In this document: positions 46,301 through 58,966 of the stretch, piece after piece
Numbering within the stretch: position 1 is the stretch's first letter
Layout: each line of letters begins with the position of its first letter
DNA from: Meconema thalassinum
Lineage: Eukaryota; Arthropoda; Insecta; Orthoptera; Tettigoniidae
Direction: 5' to 3'
DNA: 64,000 bases
Assembly: GCA_946902985.2 (NCBI GenBank)
Contig: OX336397.1
Coordinates: 152,637,890-152,701,889 of the forward strand
Program-made: the position numbers and the translations under genes
The notes under the pieces: model-generated
The model's input: only the letters and a program-made list of their open reading frames with translations
Told to the model about the DNA's origin: nothing
Database searches by the model: none

Positions 46301-47630
46301 GGGTAACGGGGTTAATAAGGGGTGGACATACATTATGGTGTTTGAAGCCATTTTCTGCGCTCCCCATATGACAGCCCTAGGGCCACCCCTGGGTAACGGG
46401 GTTAATAAGGGGAGGACATACATTATGGTGTTTGAAGCTATTTTCTGCGCCCCCTATATGACAGCCCTAGGGCCACCCCAGGGTAACGGGGTTAATAAGG
46501 GGTGGACATACATTATGGTGTTTGAAGCTATTTTCTGCGCCCCCTATATGACAGCCCTAGGGCCACCCCTGGGTAACGGGGTTAATAAGAGGTGGACATA
46601 CATTATGGTGTTTGAAGCTATTTTCTGCGCCCCCCATATGACAGCCCTAGGGCCACCCCAGGGTAACGGGGTTAATAAGGGGTGGACACACATTATAGTG
46701 TTTGAAGTTATTTTCTGCGCTCCCTATATGACAGCCCTAGGGCCGCCCCTGGGTAACGGGGTTAATAAGGGGTGGACATATATTATGGTGTTTGAAGCTA
46801 TTTTCTGCGCTCCCTATATGACAGCCCTAGGGCCACCCCTGGGTAACGGGGTTAATAAGGGGAGGACATACATTATGGTGTTTGAAGCTATTTTCTGTGC
46901 TCCCTATATGACAGCCCTAGGGCCACCCCTGGGTAACGGCGTTAATAAGGGGTGGACATACATTATGGTGTTTGAAGCTATTCTCTGCGCTCCCTATATG
47001 ACAGCCCTAGGGCCACCCCTGGGTAACGGGGTTAATAAGGGGTGGACATACATTATGGTGTTTGAAGTTATTTTCTGTGCTCCCTATATGACAGCCCTAG
47101 GGCCACCCCTGGGTAACGGGGTTAATAAGGGGTGGACATACATTATGGTGTTTGAAGCTATTTTCTGCGCCCCCTATATGACAGCCCTAGGGCCACCCCT
47201 GGGTAACGAGGTTAATAAGGGGTGGACACACATTATGGTGTTTGAAGCTATTTTCTGCGCTCCCTATATGACAGCCCTAGGGCCACCCCTGGGTAACGGG
47301 GTTAATAAGGGGAGGACATACATTATGGTGTTTGAAGCTATTTTCTGCGCTCCCTATATGACAGCACTAGGGCCACCCCTGGGTAACGGGGTTAATAAGG
47401 GGAGGACATACATTATGGTGTTTGAAGCTATTTTCTGCGCTCCCTATATGACAGCCCTAGGGCCACCCCTGGGTAACGGGGTTAATAAGGGGAGGACATA
47501 CATTATGGTGTTTGAAGCTATTTTCTGCGCTCCCTATATGACAGCCCTAGGGCCACCCCTGGGTAACGGGGTTAATAAGGGGAGGACATACATTATGTGT
47601 TTGAAGCTATTTTCTGCGCTCCCTATATGA
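43313..47630. repeat. Higher-order unit A (48 monomers, 4318 bp)
   Basis: The unit start is fixed by CAGCCTAGGG (one C lost from CAGCCCTAGGG), followed by GTTAATAAAGGGTGG and ATTATATTGTTTG; this marker recurs only at unit starts. Private features: a TAG stop from GTTAATTAGG at about 43791 and a one-base deletion (ATTATGTGTTTG) at about 47594. The unit contains a five-monomer block with CCCATAGGACAG variants (about 44386-44700). The length is 48x90 minus 2. Confidence 0.95.
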
Positions 47631-50600
47631 CAGCCTAGGGCCACCCCTAGGTAACGGGGTTAATAAAGGGTGGACATACATTATATTGTTTGAAGCTATT
47701 TTCTGCGCCCCCTATATGACAGCCCTAGGGCCACCCCTGGGTAACGGGGATAATAAGGGGTGGACATACATTATGGTGTTTGAAGATATTTTCTGCGCCC
47801 CCTATATGACAGCCCTAGGGCCACCCCTGGGTAACAGGGTTAATAAGGGGTGGACATACATTATGGTGTTTGAAGCTATTTTCTGCGCCCCCTATATGAC
47901 AGCCCTAGGGCCACCCCAGGGTAACGGGGTTAATAAGGGGTGGACATACATTATGGTGTTTGAAGCTATTTTCTGCGCCCCCTATATGACAGCCCTAGGG
48001 CCGCCCCTGGGTAACGGGGTTAATAAGGGGAGGACATACATTATCGTGTTTGAAGCTATTCTCTGCGCCCCCTATATGACAGCCCCAGGGCCACCCCAGG
48101 GTAACGGGGTTAATAAGGGGTGGACATACATTATGGTGTTTGAAGCTATTCTCTGCGCTCCCTATATGACAGCCCTAGGGCCGCCCCAGGGTAACGGGGT
48201 TAATAAGGGGTGGACATACATTATGGTGTTTGAAGCTATTTTCTGCGCCCCCTATATGACAGCCCCAGGGCCACCCCAGGGTAACGGGGTTAATAAGGGG
48301 TGGACATACATTATGGTGTTTGAAGCTATTTTCTGCGCCCCCTATATGACAGCCCTAGAGCCACCCCTGGGTGACGGGGTTAATAAGGGGAGGACATACA
48401 TTATAGTGTTTGAAGCTATTTTCTGCGCTCTCTATATGACAGCCCTAGGGCCACCCCTGGGTAACGGGGTTAATAAGGGGTGGACATACATTATGGTGTT
48501 TGAAGCTATTTTCTGCGCTCCCTATATGACAGCCCTAGGGCCACCCCTGGGTGACGGGGTTAATAAGGGGTGGACATACATTATGGTGTTTGAAGCTATT
48601 TTCTGCGCTCCCTATATGACAGCCCTAGGGCCACCCCTGAGTAACGGGGTTAATAAGGGGTGGACACACATTATGGTGTTTGAAGCTATTTTCTGCGCTC
48701 CCCATAGGACAGCCCTAGGGCCACCCCTGAGTAACGGGGTTAATAAGGGGTGGACATACATTATGGTGTTTGAAGCTATTTTCTGCGCTCCCCATAGGAC
48801 AGCCCTAGGGCCACCCCTGAGTAACGGGGTTAATAAGGGGTGGACACACATTATGGTGTTTGAAGTTATTTTCTGCGCTCCCTATAGGACAGCCCTAGGG
48901 CCACCCCTGAGTAACGGGGTTAATAAGGGGTGGACACACATTATGGTGTTTGAAGCTATTTTCTGCGCTCCCCATAGGACAGCCCTAGGGCCACCCCTGA
49001 GTAACGGGGTTAATAAGGGGTGGACATACATTATAGTGTTTGAAGCTATTTTCTGCGCTCCCTATATGACAGCCCTAGGGCCACCCCAGGGTAACGGGGT
49101 TAATAAGGGGTGGACATACATTATAGTGTTTGAAGCTATTTTCTGCGCTCCCTATATGACAGCCCTAGGGCCACCCCTGGGTAATGGGGTTAATAAGGGG
49201 AGGACATACATTATGGTGTTTGAAGCTATTTTCTGCGCCCCCTATATGACAGCCCTAGGGCCACCCCTGGGTAACGGGGTTAATAAGGGGTGGACATACA
49301 TTATAGTGTTTGAAGCTATTTTCTGCGCCCCCTATATGACAGCCCTAGGGCCACCCCAGGGTAACGGGGTTAATAAGGGGTGGACATACATTATGGTGTT
49401 TGAAGCTATTTTCTGCGCTCCCTATATGACAGCCCTAGGGCCACCCCAGGGTAACGGGGTTAATAAGGGGAGGACATACATTATGGTGTTTGAAGCTATT
49501 TTCTGCGCCCCCTATATGACAGCCCTAGGGCCACCCCTGGGTAACGGGGTTAATAAGGGGTGGACACACATTATGGTGTTTGAAGCTATTTTCTGCGCCC
49601 CCTATATGACAGCCCTAGGGCCACCCCTGGGTAACGGGGTTAATAAGGGGTGGACATACATTATGGTGTTTGAAGCTATTTTCTGCGCTCCCTATATGAC
49701 AGCCCTAGGGCCACCCCTGGGTAACGGGGTTAATAAGGGGTGGGCATACATTATGGTGTTTGAAGCTATTTTCTGCGCTCCCTATATGACAGCCCTAGGG
49801 CCACCCCTGGGTAACGGGGTTAATAAGGGGAGGACATACATTATGGTGTTTGAAGCTATTTTCTGCGCTCCCTATATGACAGCCCTAGGGCCGCCCCTGG
49901 GTAACGGGGTTAATAAGGGGTGGACATACATTATGGTGTTTGAAGCTATTTTCTGCGCCCCCTATATGACAGCCCTAGGGCCGCCCCTGGGTGACGGGGT
50001 TAATAAGGGGAGGACATACATTATGGTGTTTGAAGCTATTTTCTGCGCTCCCTATATGACAGCCCTAGGGCCACCCCAGGGTAACGGGGTAAATAAGGGG
50101 TGGACATACATTATGGTGTTTGAAGCTATTTTCTGCGCCCCCTATATGACAGCCCTAGGGCCACCCCTGGGTAACGGGGTTAATAAGGGGAGGACATACA
50201 TTATGGTGTTTGAAGCTATTTTCTGCGCTCCCTATATGACAGCCCTAGGGCCACCCCTGGGTAACGGGGTTAATAAGGGGTGGACATACATTATGGTGTT
50301 TGAAGCCATTTTCTGCGCTCCCCATATGACAGCCCTAGGGCCACCCCTGGGTAACGGGGTTAATAAGGGGAGGACATACATTATGGTGTTTGAAGCTATT
50401 TTCTGCGCCCCCTATATGACAGCCCTAGGGCCACCCCAGGGTAACGGGGTTAATAAGGGGTGGACATACATTATGGTGTTTGAAGCTATTTTCTGCGCCC
50501 CCTATATGACAGCCCTAGGGCCACCCCTGGGTAACGGGGTTAATAAGAGGTGGACATACATTATGGTGTTTGAAGCTATTTTCTGCGCCCCCCATATGAC

Positions 50601-51769
50601 AGCCCTAGGGCCACCCCAGGGTAACGGGGTTAATAAGGGGTGGACACACATTATAGTGTTTGAAGTTATTTTCTGCGCTCCCTATATGACAGCCCTAGGG
50701 CCGCCCCTGGGTAACGGGGTTAATAAGGGGTGGACATATATTATGGTGTTTGAAGCTATTTTCTGCGCTCCCTATATGACAGCCCTAGGGCCACCCCTGG
50801 GTAACGGGGTTAATAAGGGGAGGACATACATTATGGTGTTTGAAGCTATTTTCTGTGCTCCCTATATGACAGCCCTAGGGCCACCCCTGGGTAACGGCGT
50901 TAATAAGGGGTGGACATACATTATGGTGTTTGAAGCTATTCTCTGCGCTCCCTATATGACAGCACTAGGGCCACCCCTGGGTAACGGGGTTAATAAGGGG
51001 TGGACATACATTATGGTGTTTGAAGTTATTTTCTGTGCTCCCTATATGACAGCCCTAGGGCCACCCCTGGGTAACGGGGTTAATAAGGGGAGGACATACA
51101 TTATGGTGTTTGAAGCTATTTTCTGCGCTCCCTATATGACAGCCCTAGGGCCACCCCTAGGTAACGGGGTTAATAAGGGGTGGACATACATTATGGTGTT
51201 TGAAGCTATTTTCTGCGCTCCCTATATGACAGCCCTAGGGCCGCCCCTGGGTAACGGGGTTAATAAGGGGTGGACATACATTATGGTGTTTGAAGCTATT
51301 TTCTGCGCCCCCTATATGACAGCCCTAGGGCCACCCCTGGGTAACGGGGTTAATAAGGGGTGGACACACATTATGGTGTTTGAAGCTATTTTCTGCGCTC
51401 CCTATATGACAGCCCTAGGGCCACCCCTGGGTAACGGGGTTAATAAGGGGAGGACATACATTATGGTGTTTGAAGCTATTTTCTGCGCTCCCTATATGAC
51501 AGCACTAGGGCCACCCCTGGGTAACGGGGTTAATAAGGGGAGGACATACATTATGGTGTTTGAAGCTATTTTCTGCGCTCCCTATATGACAGCCCTAGGG
51601 CCACCCCTGGGTAACGGGGTTAATAAGGGGAGGACATACATTATGGTGTTTGAAGCTATTTTCTGCGCTCCCTATATGAGAGCCCTAGGGCCACCCCTGG
51701 GTAACGGGGTTAATAAGGGGAGGACATACATTATGGTGTTTGAAGCTATTTTCTGCGCTCCCTATATGA
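47631..51769. repeat. Higher-order unit B (46 monomers, 4139 bp)
   Basis: Same start marker and same monomer order as A, but four monomers after the CATAGGACAG block are missing and two extra appear near the 3' end (46x90 minus 1). It carries GAGAGCCCTAGGG (about 51677) and GCACTAGGG (about 50962), shared with B' only. Confidence 0.95.
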
Positions 51770-54647
51770 CAGCCTAGGGCCACCCCTAGGTAACGGGGTT
51801 AATAAAGGGTGGACATACATTATATTGTTTGAAGCTATTTTCTGCGCCCCCTATATGACAGCCCTAGGGCCCACCCCTGGGTAACGGGGATAATAAGGGG
51901 TGGACATACATTATGGTGTTTGAAGATATTTTCTGCGCCCCCTATATGACAGCCCTAGGGCCACCCCTGGGTAACAGGGTTAATAAGGGGTGGACATACA
52001 TTATGGTGTTTGAAGCTATTTTCTGCGCCCCCTATATGACAGCCCTAGGGCCACCCCAGGGTAACGGGGTTAATAAGGGGTGGACATACATTATGGTGTT
52101 TGAAGCTATTTTCTGCGCCCCCTATATGACAGCCCTAGGGCCGCCCCTGGGTAACGGGGTTAATAAGGGGAGGACATACATTATCGTGTTTGAAGCTATT
52201 CTCTGCGCCCCCTATATGACAGCCCCAGGGCCACCCCAGGGTAACGGGGTTAATAAGGGGTGGACATACATTATGGTGTTTGAAGCTATTCTCTGCGCTC
52301 CCTATATGACAGCCCTAGGGCCGCCCCAGGGTAACGGGGTTAATAAGGGGTGGACATACATTATGGTGTTTGAAGCTATTTTCTGCGCCCCCTATATGAC
52401 AGCCCCAGGGCCACCCCAGGGTAACGGGGTTAATAAGGGGTGGACATACATTATGGTGTTTGAAGCTATTTTCTGCGCCCCCTATATGACAGCCCTAGAG
52501 CCACCCCTGGGTGACGGGGTTAATAAGGGGAGGACATACATTATAGTGTTTGAAGCTATTTTCTGCGCTCTCTATATGACAGCCCTAGGGCCACCCCTGG
52601 GTAACGGGGTTAATAAGGGGTGGACATAGATTATGGTGTTTGAAGCTATTTTCTGCGCTCCCTATATGACAGCCCTAGGGCCACCCCTGGGTGACGGGGT
52701 TAATAAGGGGTGGACATACATTATGGTGTTTGAAGCTATTTTCTGCGCTCCCTATATGACAGCCCTAGGGCCACCCCTGAGTAACGGGGTTAATAAGGGG
52801 TGGACACACATTATGGTGTTTGAAGCTATTTTCTGCGCTCCCCATAGGACAGCCCTAGGGCCACCCCTGAGTAACGGGGTTAATAAGGGGTGGACATACA
52901 TTATGGTGTTTGAAGCTATTTTCTGCGCTCCCCATAGGACAGCCCTAGGGCCACCCCTGAGTAACGGGGTTAATAAGGGGTGGACACACATTATGGTGTT
53001 TGAAGTTATTTTCTGCGCTCCCTATAGGACAGCCCTAGGGCCACCCCTGAGTAACGGGGTTAATAAGGGGTGGACACACATTATGGTGTTTGAAGCTATT
53101 TTCTGCGCTCCCCATAGGACAGCCCTAGGGCCACCCCTGAGTAACGGGGTTAATAAGGGGTGGACACACATTATGGTGTTTGAAGCTATTTTCTCCGCTC
53201 CCTATATGACAGCCCTAGGGCCACCCAGGGTGACGGGGTTAATAAGGGGTGGACACACATTATAGTGTTTGAAGCTATTTTCTGCGCTCTCTATATGACA
53301 GCCCTAGGGCCACCCCTGGGTAACGGGGTTAATAAGGGGTGGACATACATTATGGTGTTGAAGCTATTTTCTGCGCTCCCTATATGACAGCCCTAGGGCC
53401 ACCCCTGGGTAACGGGGTTAATAAGGGGTGGACATATATTATGGTGTTTGAAGCTATTTTCTGCGCTCCCTATATGGACAGCCCTAGGGCCACCCCTGGG
53501 TAACGGGGTTAATAAGGGGTGGACATACATTATAGTGTTTGAAGCTATTTTCTGCGCTCCCTATATGACAGCCCTAGGGCCACCCCAGGGTAACGGGGTT
53601 AATATGGGGTGTACATACATTATAGTGTTGAAGCTATTTTCTGCGCTCCCTATATGACAGCCCTAGGGCCACCCCTGGGTAATGGGGTTAATAAGGGGAG
53701 GACATACATTATGGTGTTTGAAGCTATTTTCTGCGCCCCCTATATGACAGCCCTAGGGCCACCCCTGGGTAACGGGGTTAATAAGGGGTGGACATACATT
53801 ATAGTGTTTGAAGCTATTTTCTGCGCCCCCTATATGACAGCCCTAGGGCCACCCCAGGGTAACGGGGTTAATAAGGGGTGGACATACATTATGGTGTTTG
53901 AAGCTATTTTCTGCGCTCCCTATATGACAGCCCTAGGGCCACCCCAGGGTAACGGGGTTAATAAGGGGAGGACATACATTATGGTGTTTGAAGCTATTTT
54001 CTGCGCCCCCTATATGACAGCCCTAGGGCCACCCCTGGGTAACGGGGTTAATAAGGGGTGGACACACATTATGGTGTTTGAAGCTATTTTCTGCGCCCCC
54101 TATATGACAGCCCTAGGGCCACCCCTGGGTAACGGGGTTAATAAGGGGTGGACATACATTATGGTGTTTGAAGCTATTTTCTGCGCCCCCTATATGACAG
54201 CCCTAGGGCCACCCCTGGGTAACGGGGTTAATAAGGGGTGGACACACATTATGGTGTTTGAAGCTATTTTCTGCGCTCCCTATATGACAGCCCTAGGGCC
54301 ACCCCTGGGTAACGGGGTTAATAAGGGGAGGACATACATTATGGTGTTTGAAGCTATTTTCTGCGCTCCCTATATGACAGCACTAGGGCCACCCCTGGGT
54401 AACGGGGTTAATAAGGGGAGGACATACATTATGGTGTTTGAAGCTATTTTCTGCGCTCCCTATATGACAGCCCTAGGGCCACCCCTGGGTAACGGGGTTA
54501 ATAAGGGGAGGACATACATTATGGTGTTTGAAGCTATTTTCTGCGCTCCCTATATGACAGCCCTAGGGCCACCCCTGGGTAACGGGGTTAATAAGGGGAG
54601 GACATACATTATGGTGTTTGAAGCTATTTTCTGCGCTCCCTATATGA
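51770..54647. repeat. Higher-order unit C (32 monomers, 2878 bp)
   Basis: Same start marker. It follows A's order but lacks an internal block of about 16 monomers. Private: GGACATAGATT (about 52623), GGGCCCACCCC (one extra C, about 51870), and a cluster of one-base indels at about 53226, 53359, 53476 and 53629. Confidence 0.95.
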
Positions 54648-57600
54648 CAGCCTAGGGCCACCCCTAGGTAACGGGGTTAATAAAGGGTGGACATACATTA
54701 TATTGTTTGAAGCTATTTTCTGCGCCCCCTATATGACAGCCCTAGGGCCACCCCTGGGTAACGGGGATAATAAGGGGTGGACATACATTATGGTGTTTGA
54801 AGATATTTTCTGCGCCCCCTATATGACAGCCCTAGGGCCACCCCTGGGTAACAGGGTTAATAAGGGGTGGACATACATTATGGTGTTTGAAGCTATTTTC
54901 TGCGCCCCCTATATGACAGCCCTAGGGCCACCCCAGGGTAACGGGGTTAATAAGGGGTGGACATACATTATGGTGTTTGAAGCTATTTTCTGCGCCCCCT
55001 ATATGACAGCCCTAGGGCCGCCCCTGGGTAACGGGGTTAATAAGGGGAGGACATACATTATCGTGTTTGAAGCTATTCTCTGCGCCCCCTATATGACAGC
55101 CCCAGGGCCACCCCAGGGTAACGGGGTTAATTAGGGGTGGACATACATTATGGTGTTTGAAGCTATTCTCTGCGCTCCCTATATGACAGCCCTAGGGCCG
55201 CCCCAGGGTAACGGGGTTAATAAGGGGTGGACATACATTATGGTGTTTGAAGCTATTTTCTGCGCCCCCTATATGACAGCCCCAGGGCCACCCCAGGGTA
55301 ACGGGGTTAATAAGGGGTGGACATACATTATGGTGTTTGAAGCTATTTTCTGCGCCCCCTATATGACAGCCCTAGAGCCACCCCTGGGTGACGGGGTTAA
55401 TAAGGGGAGGACATACATTATAGTGTTTGAAGCTATTTTCTGCGCTCTCTATATGACAGCCCTAGGGCCACCCCTGGGTAACGGGGTTAATAAGGGGTGG
55501 ACATACATTATGGTGTTTGAAGCTATTTTCTGCGCTCCCTATATGACAGCCCTAGGGCCACCCCTGGGTGACGGGGTTAATAAGGGGTGGACATACATTA
55601 TGGTGTTTGAAGCTATTTTCTGCGCTCCCTATATGACAGCCCTAGGGCCACCCCTGAGTAACGGGGTTAATAAGGGGTGGACACACATTATGGTGTTTGA
55701 AGCTATTTTCTGCGCTCCCCATAGGACAGCCCTAGGGCCACCCCTGAGTAACGGGGTTAATAAGGGGTGGACATACATTATGGTGTTTGAAGCTATTTTC
55801 TGCGCTCCCCATAGGACAGCCCTAGGGCCACCCCTGAGTAACGGGGTTAATAAGGGGTGGACACACATTATGGTGTTTGAAGTTATTTTCTGCGCTCCCT
55901 ATAGGACAGCCCTAGGGCCACCCCTGAGTAACGGGGTTAATAAGGGGTGGACACACATTATGGTGTTTGAAGCTATTTTCTGCGCTCCCCATAGGACAGC
56001 CCTAGGGCCACCCCTGAGTAACGGGGTTAATAAGGGGTGGACACACATTATGGTGTTTGAAGCTATTTTCTCCGCTCCCTATATGACAGCCCTAGGGCCA
56101 CCCCAGGGTGACGGGGTTAATAAGGGGTGGACACACATTATAGTGTTTGAAGCTATTTTCTGCGCTCTCTATATGACAGCCCTAGGGCCACCCCTGGGTA
56201 ACGGGGTTAATAAGGGGTGGACATACATTATGGTGTTTGAAGCTATTTTCTGCGCTCCCTATATGACAGCCCTAGGGCCACCCCTGGGTAACGGGGTTAA
56301 TAAGGGGTGGACATATATTATGGTGTTTGAAGCTATTTTCTGCGCTCCCTATATGACAGCCCTAGGGCCACCCCTGGGTAACGGGGTTAATAAGGGGTGG
56401 ACATACATTATAGTGTTTGAAGCTATTTTCTGCGCTCCCTATATGACAGCCCTAGGGCCACCCCAGGGTAACGGGGTTAATAAGGGGTGGACATACATTA
56501 TAGTGTTTGAAGCTATTTTCTGCGCTCCCTATATGACAGCCCTAGGGCCACCCCTGGGTAATGGGGTTAATAAGGGGAGGACATACATTATGGTGTTTGA
56601 AGCTATTTTCTGCGCCCCCTATATGACAGCCCTAGGGCCACCCCTGGGTAACGGGGTTAATAAGGGGTGGACATACATTATAGTGTTTGAAGCTATTTTC
56701 TGCGCCCCCTATATGACAGCCCTAGGGCCACCCCAGGGTAACGGGGTTAATAAGGGGTGGACATACATTATGGTGTTTGAAGCTATTTTCTGCGCTCCCT
56801 ATATGACAGCCCTAGGGCCACCCCAGGGTAACGGGGTTAATAAGGGGAGGACATACATTATGGTGTTTGAAGCTATTTTCTGCGCCCCCTATATGACAGC
56901 CCTAGGGCCACCCCTGGGTAACGGGGTTAATAAGGGGTGGACACACATTATGGTGTTTGAAGCTATTTTCTGCGCCCCCTATATGACAGCCCTAGGGCCA
57001 CCCCTGGGTAACGGGGTTAATAAGGGGTGGACATACATTATGGTGTTTGAAGCTATTTTCTGCGCTCCCTATATGACAGCCCTAGGGCCACCCCTGGGTA
57101 ACGGGGTTAATAAGGGGTGGGCATACATTATGGTGTTTGAAGCTATTTTCTGCGCTCCCTATATGACAGCCCTAGGGCCACCCCTGGGTAACGGGGTTAA
57201 TAAGGGGAGGACATACATTATGGTGTTTGAAGCTATTTTCTGCGCTCCCTATATGACAGCCCTAGGGCCGCCCCTGGGTAACGGGGTTAATAAGGGGTGG
57301 ACATACATTATGGTGTTTGAAGCTATTTTCTGCGCCCCCTATATGACAGCCCTAGGGCCGCCCCTGGGTGACGGGGTTAATAAGGGGAGGACATACATTA
57401 TGGTGTTTGAAGCTATTTTCTGCGCTCCCTATATGACAGCCCTAGGGCCACCCCAGGGTAACGGGGTAAATAAGGGGTGGACATACATTATGGTGTTTGA
57501 AGCTATTTTCTGCGCCCCCTATATGACAGCCCTAGGGCCACCCCTGGGTAACGGGGTTAATAAGGGGAGGACATACATTATGGTGTTTGAAGCTATTTTC

Positions 57601-58966
57601 TGCGCTCCCTATATGACAGCCCTAGGGCCACCCCTGGGTAACGGGGTTAATAAGGGGTGGACATACATTATGGTGTTTGAAGCCATTTTCTGCGCTCCCC
57701 ATATGACAGCCCTAGGGCCACCCCTGGGTAACGGGGTTAATAAGGGGAGGACATACATTATGGTGTTTGAAGCTATTTTCTGCGCCCCCTATATGACAGC
57801 CCTAGGGCCACCCCAGGGTAACGGGGTTAATAAGGGGTGGACATACATTATGGTGTTTGAAGCTATTTTCTGCGCCCCCTATATGACAGCCCTAGGGCCA
57901 CCCCTGGGTAACGGGGTTAATAAGAGGTGGACATACATTATGGTGTTTGAAGCTATTTCTGCGCCCCCCATATGACAGCCCTAGGGCCACCCCAGGGTAA
58001 CGGGGTTAATAAGGGGTGGACACACATTATAGTGTTTGAAGTTATTTTCTGCGCTCCCTATATGACAGCCCTAGGGCCGCCCCTGGGTAACGGGGTTAAT
58101 AAGGGGTGGACATATATTATGGTGTTTGAAGCTATTTTCTGCGCTCCCTATATGACAGCCCTAGGGCCACCCCTGGGTAACGGGGTTAATAAGGGGAGGA
58201 CATACATTATGGTGTTTGAAGCTATTTTCTGTGCTCCCCTATATGACAGCCCTAGGGCCACCCCTGGGTAACGGCGTTAATAAGGGGTGGACATACATTA
58301 TGGTGTTTGAAGCTATTCTCTGCGCTCCCTATATGACAGCCCTAGGGCCACCCCTGGGTAACGGGGTTAATAAGGGGTGGACATACATTATGGTGTTTGA
58401 AGTTATTTTCTGTGCTCCCTATATGACAGCCCTAGGGCCACCCCTGGGTAACGGGGTTAATAAGGGGTGGACATACATTATGGTGTTTGAAGCTATTTTC
58501 TGCGCCCCCTATATGACAGCCCTAGGGCCACCCCTGGGTAACGAGGTTAATAAGGGGTGGACACACATTATGGTGTTTGAAGCTATTTTCTGCGCTCCCT
58601 ATATGACAGCCCTAGGGCCACCCCTGGGTAACGGGGTTAATAAGGGGAGGACATACATTATGGTGTTTGAAGCTATTTTCTGCGCTCCCTATATGACAGC
58701 ACTAGGGCCACCCCTGGGTAACGGGGTTAATAAGGGGAGGACATACATTATGGTGTTTGAAGCTATTTTCTGCGCTCCCTATATGACAGCCCTAGGGCCA
58801 CCCCTGGGTAACGGGGTTAATAAGGGGAGGACATACATTATGGTGTTTGAAGCTATTTTCTGCGCTCCCTATATGACAGCCCTAGGGCCACCCCTGGGTA
58901 ACGGGGTTAATAAGGGGAGGACATACATTATGGTGTTTGAAGCTATTTTCTGCGCTCCCTATATGA
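54648..58966. repeat. Higher-order unit A' (48 monomers, 4319 bp)
   Basis: A copy of A, sharing its private TAG (about 55131). It differs by lacking A's deletion at the end and by a T loss at about 57957 and a C gain at about 58238. Confidence 0.95.

Noticed and set aside
48612..48851. 79-codon minus-strand frames repeated in each unit (also 44294, 52752, 55629, 59948)
   Set aside because: They exist only because CATAGG/CATATG variants remove a stop from the reverse frame in the variant block, and they mirror the satellite.
47686..51777. 1363-codon open frame with 30-residue repeats as a giant repetitive protein
   Set aside because: The frame is a by-product of a 90-bp satellite with one stop-free frame. 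Replacement variants are as frequent as silent ones, stops and indels recur, there is no signal peptide or non-repetitive terminus, and neighbouring units break the frame at different places. The same applies to the other long array frames.
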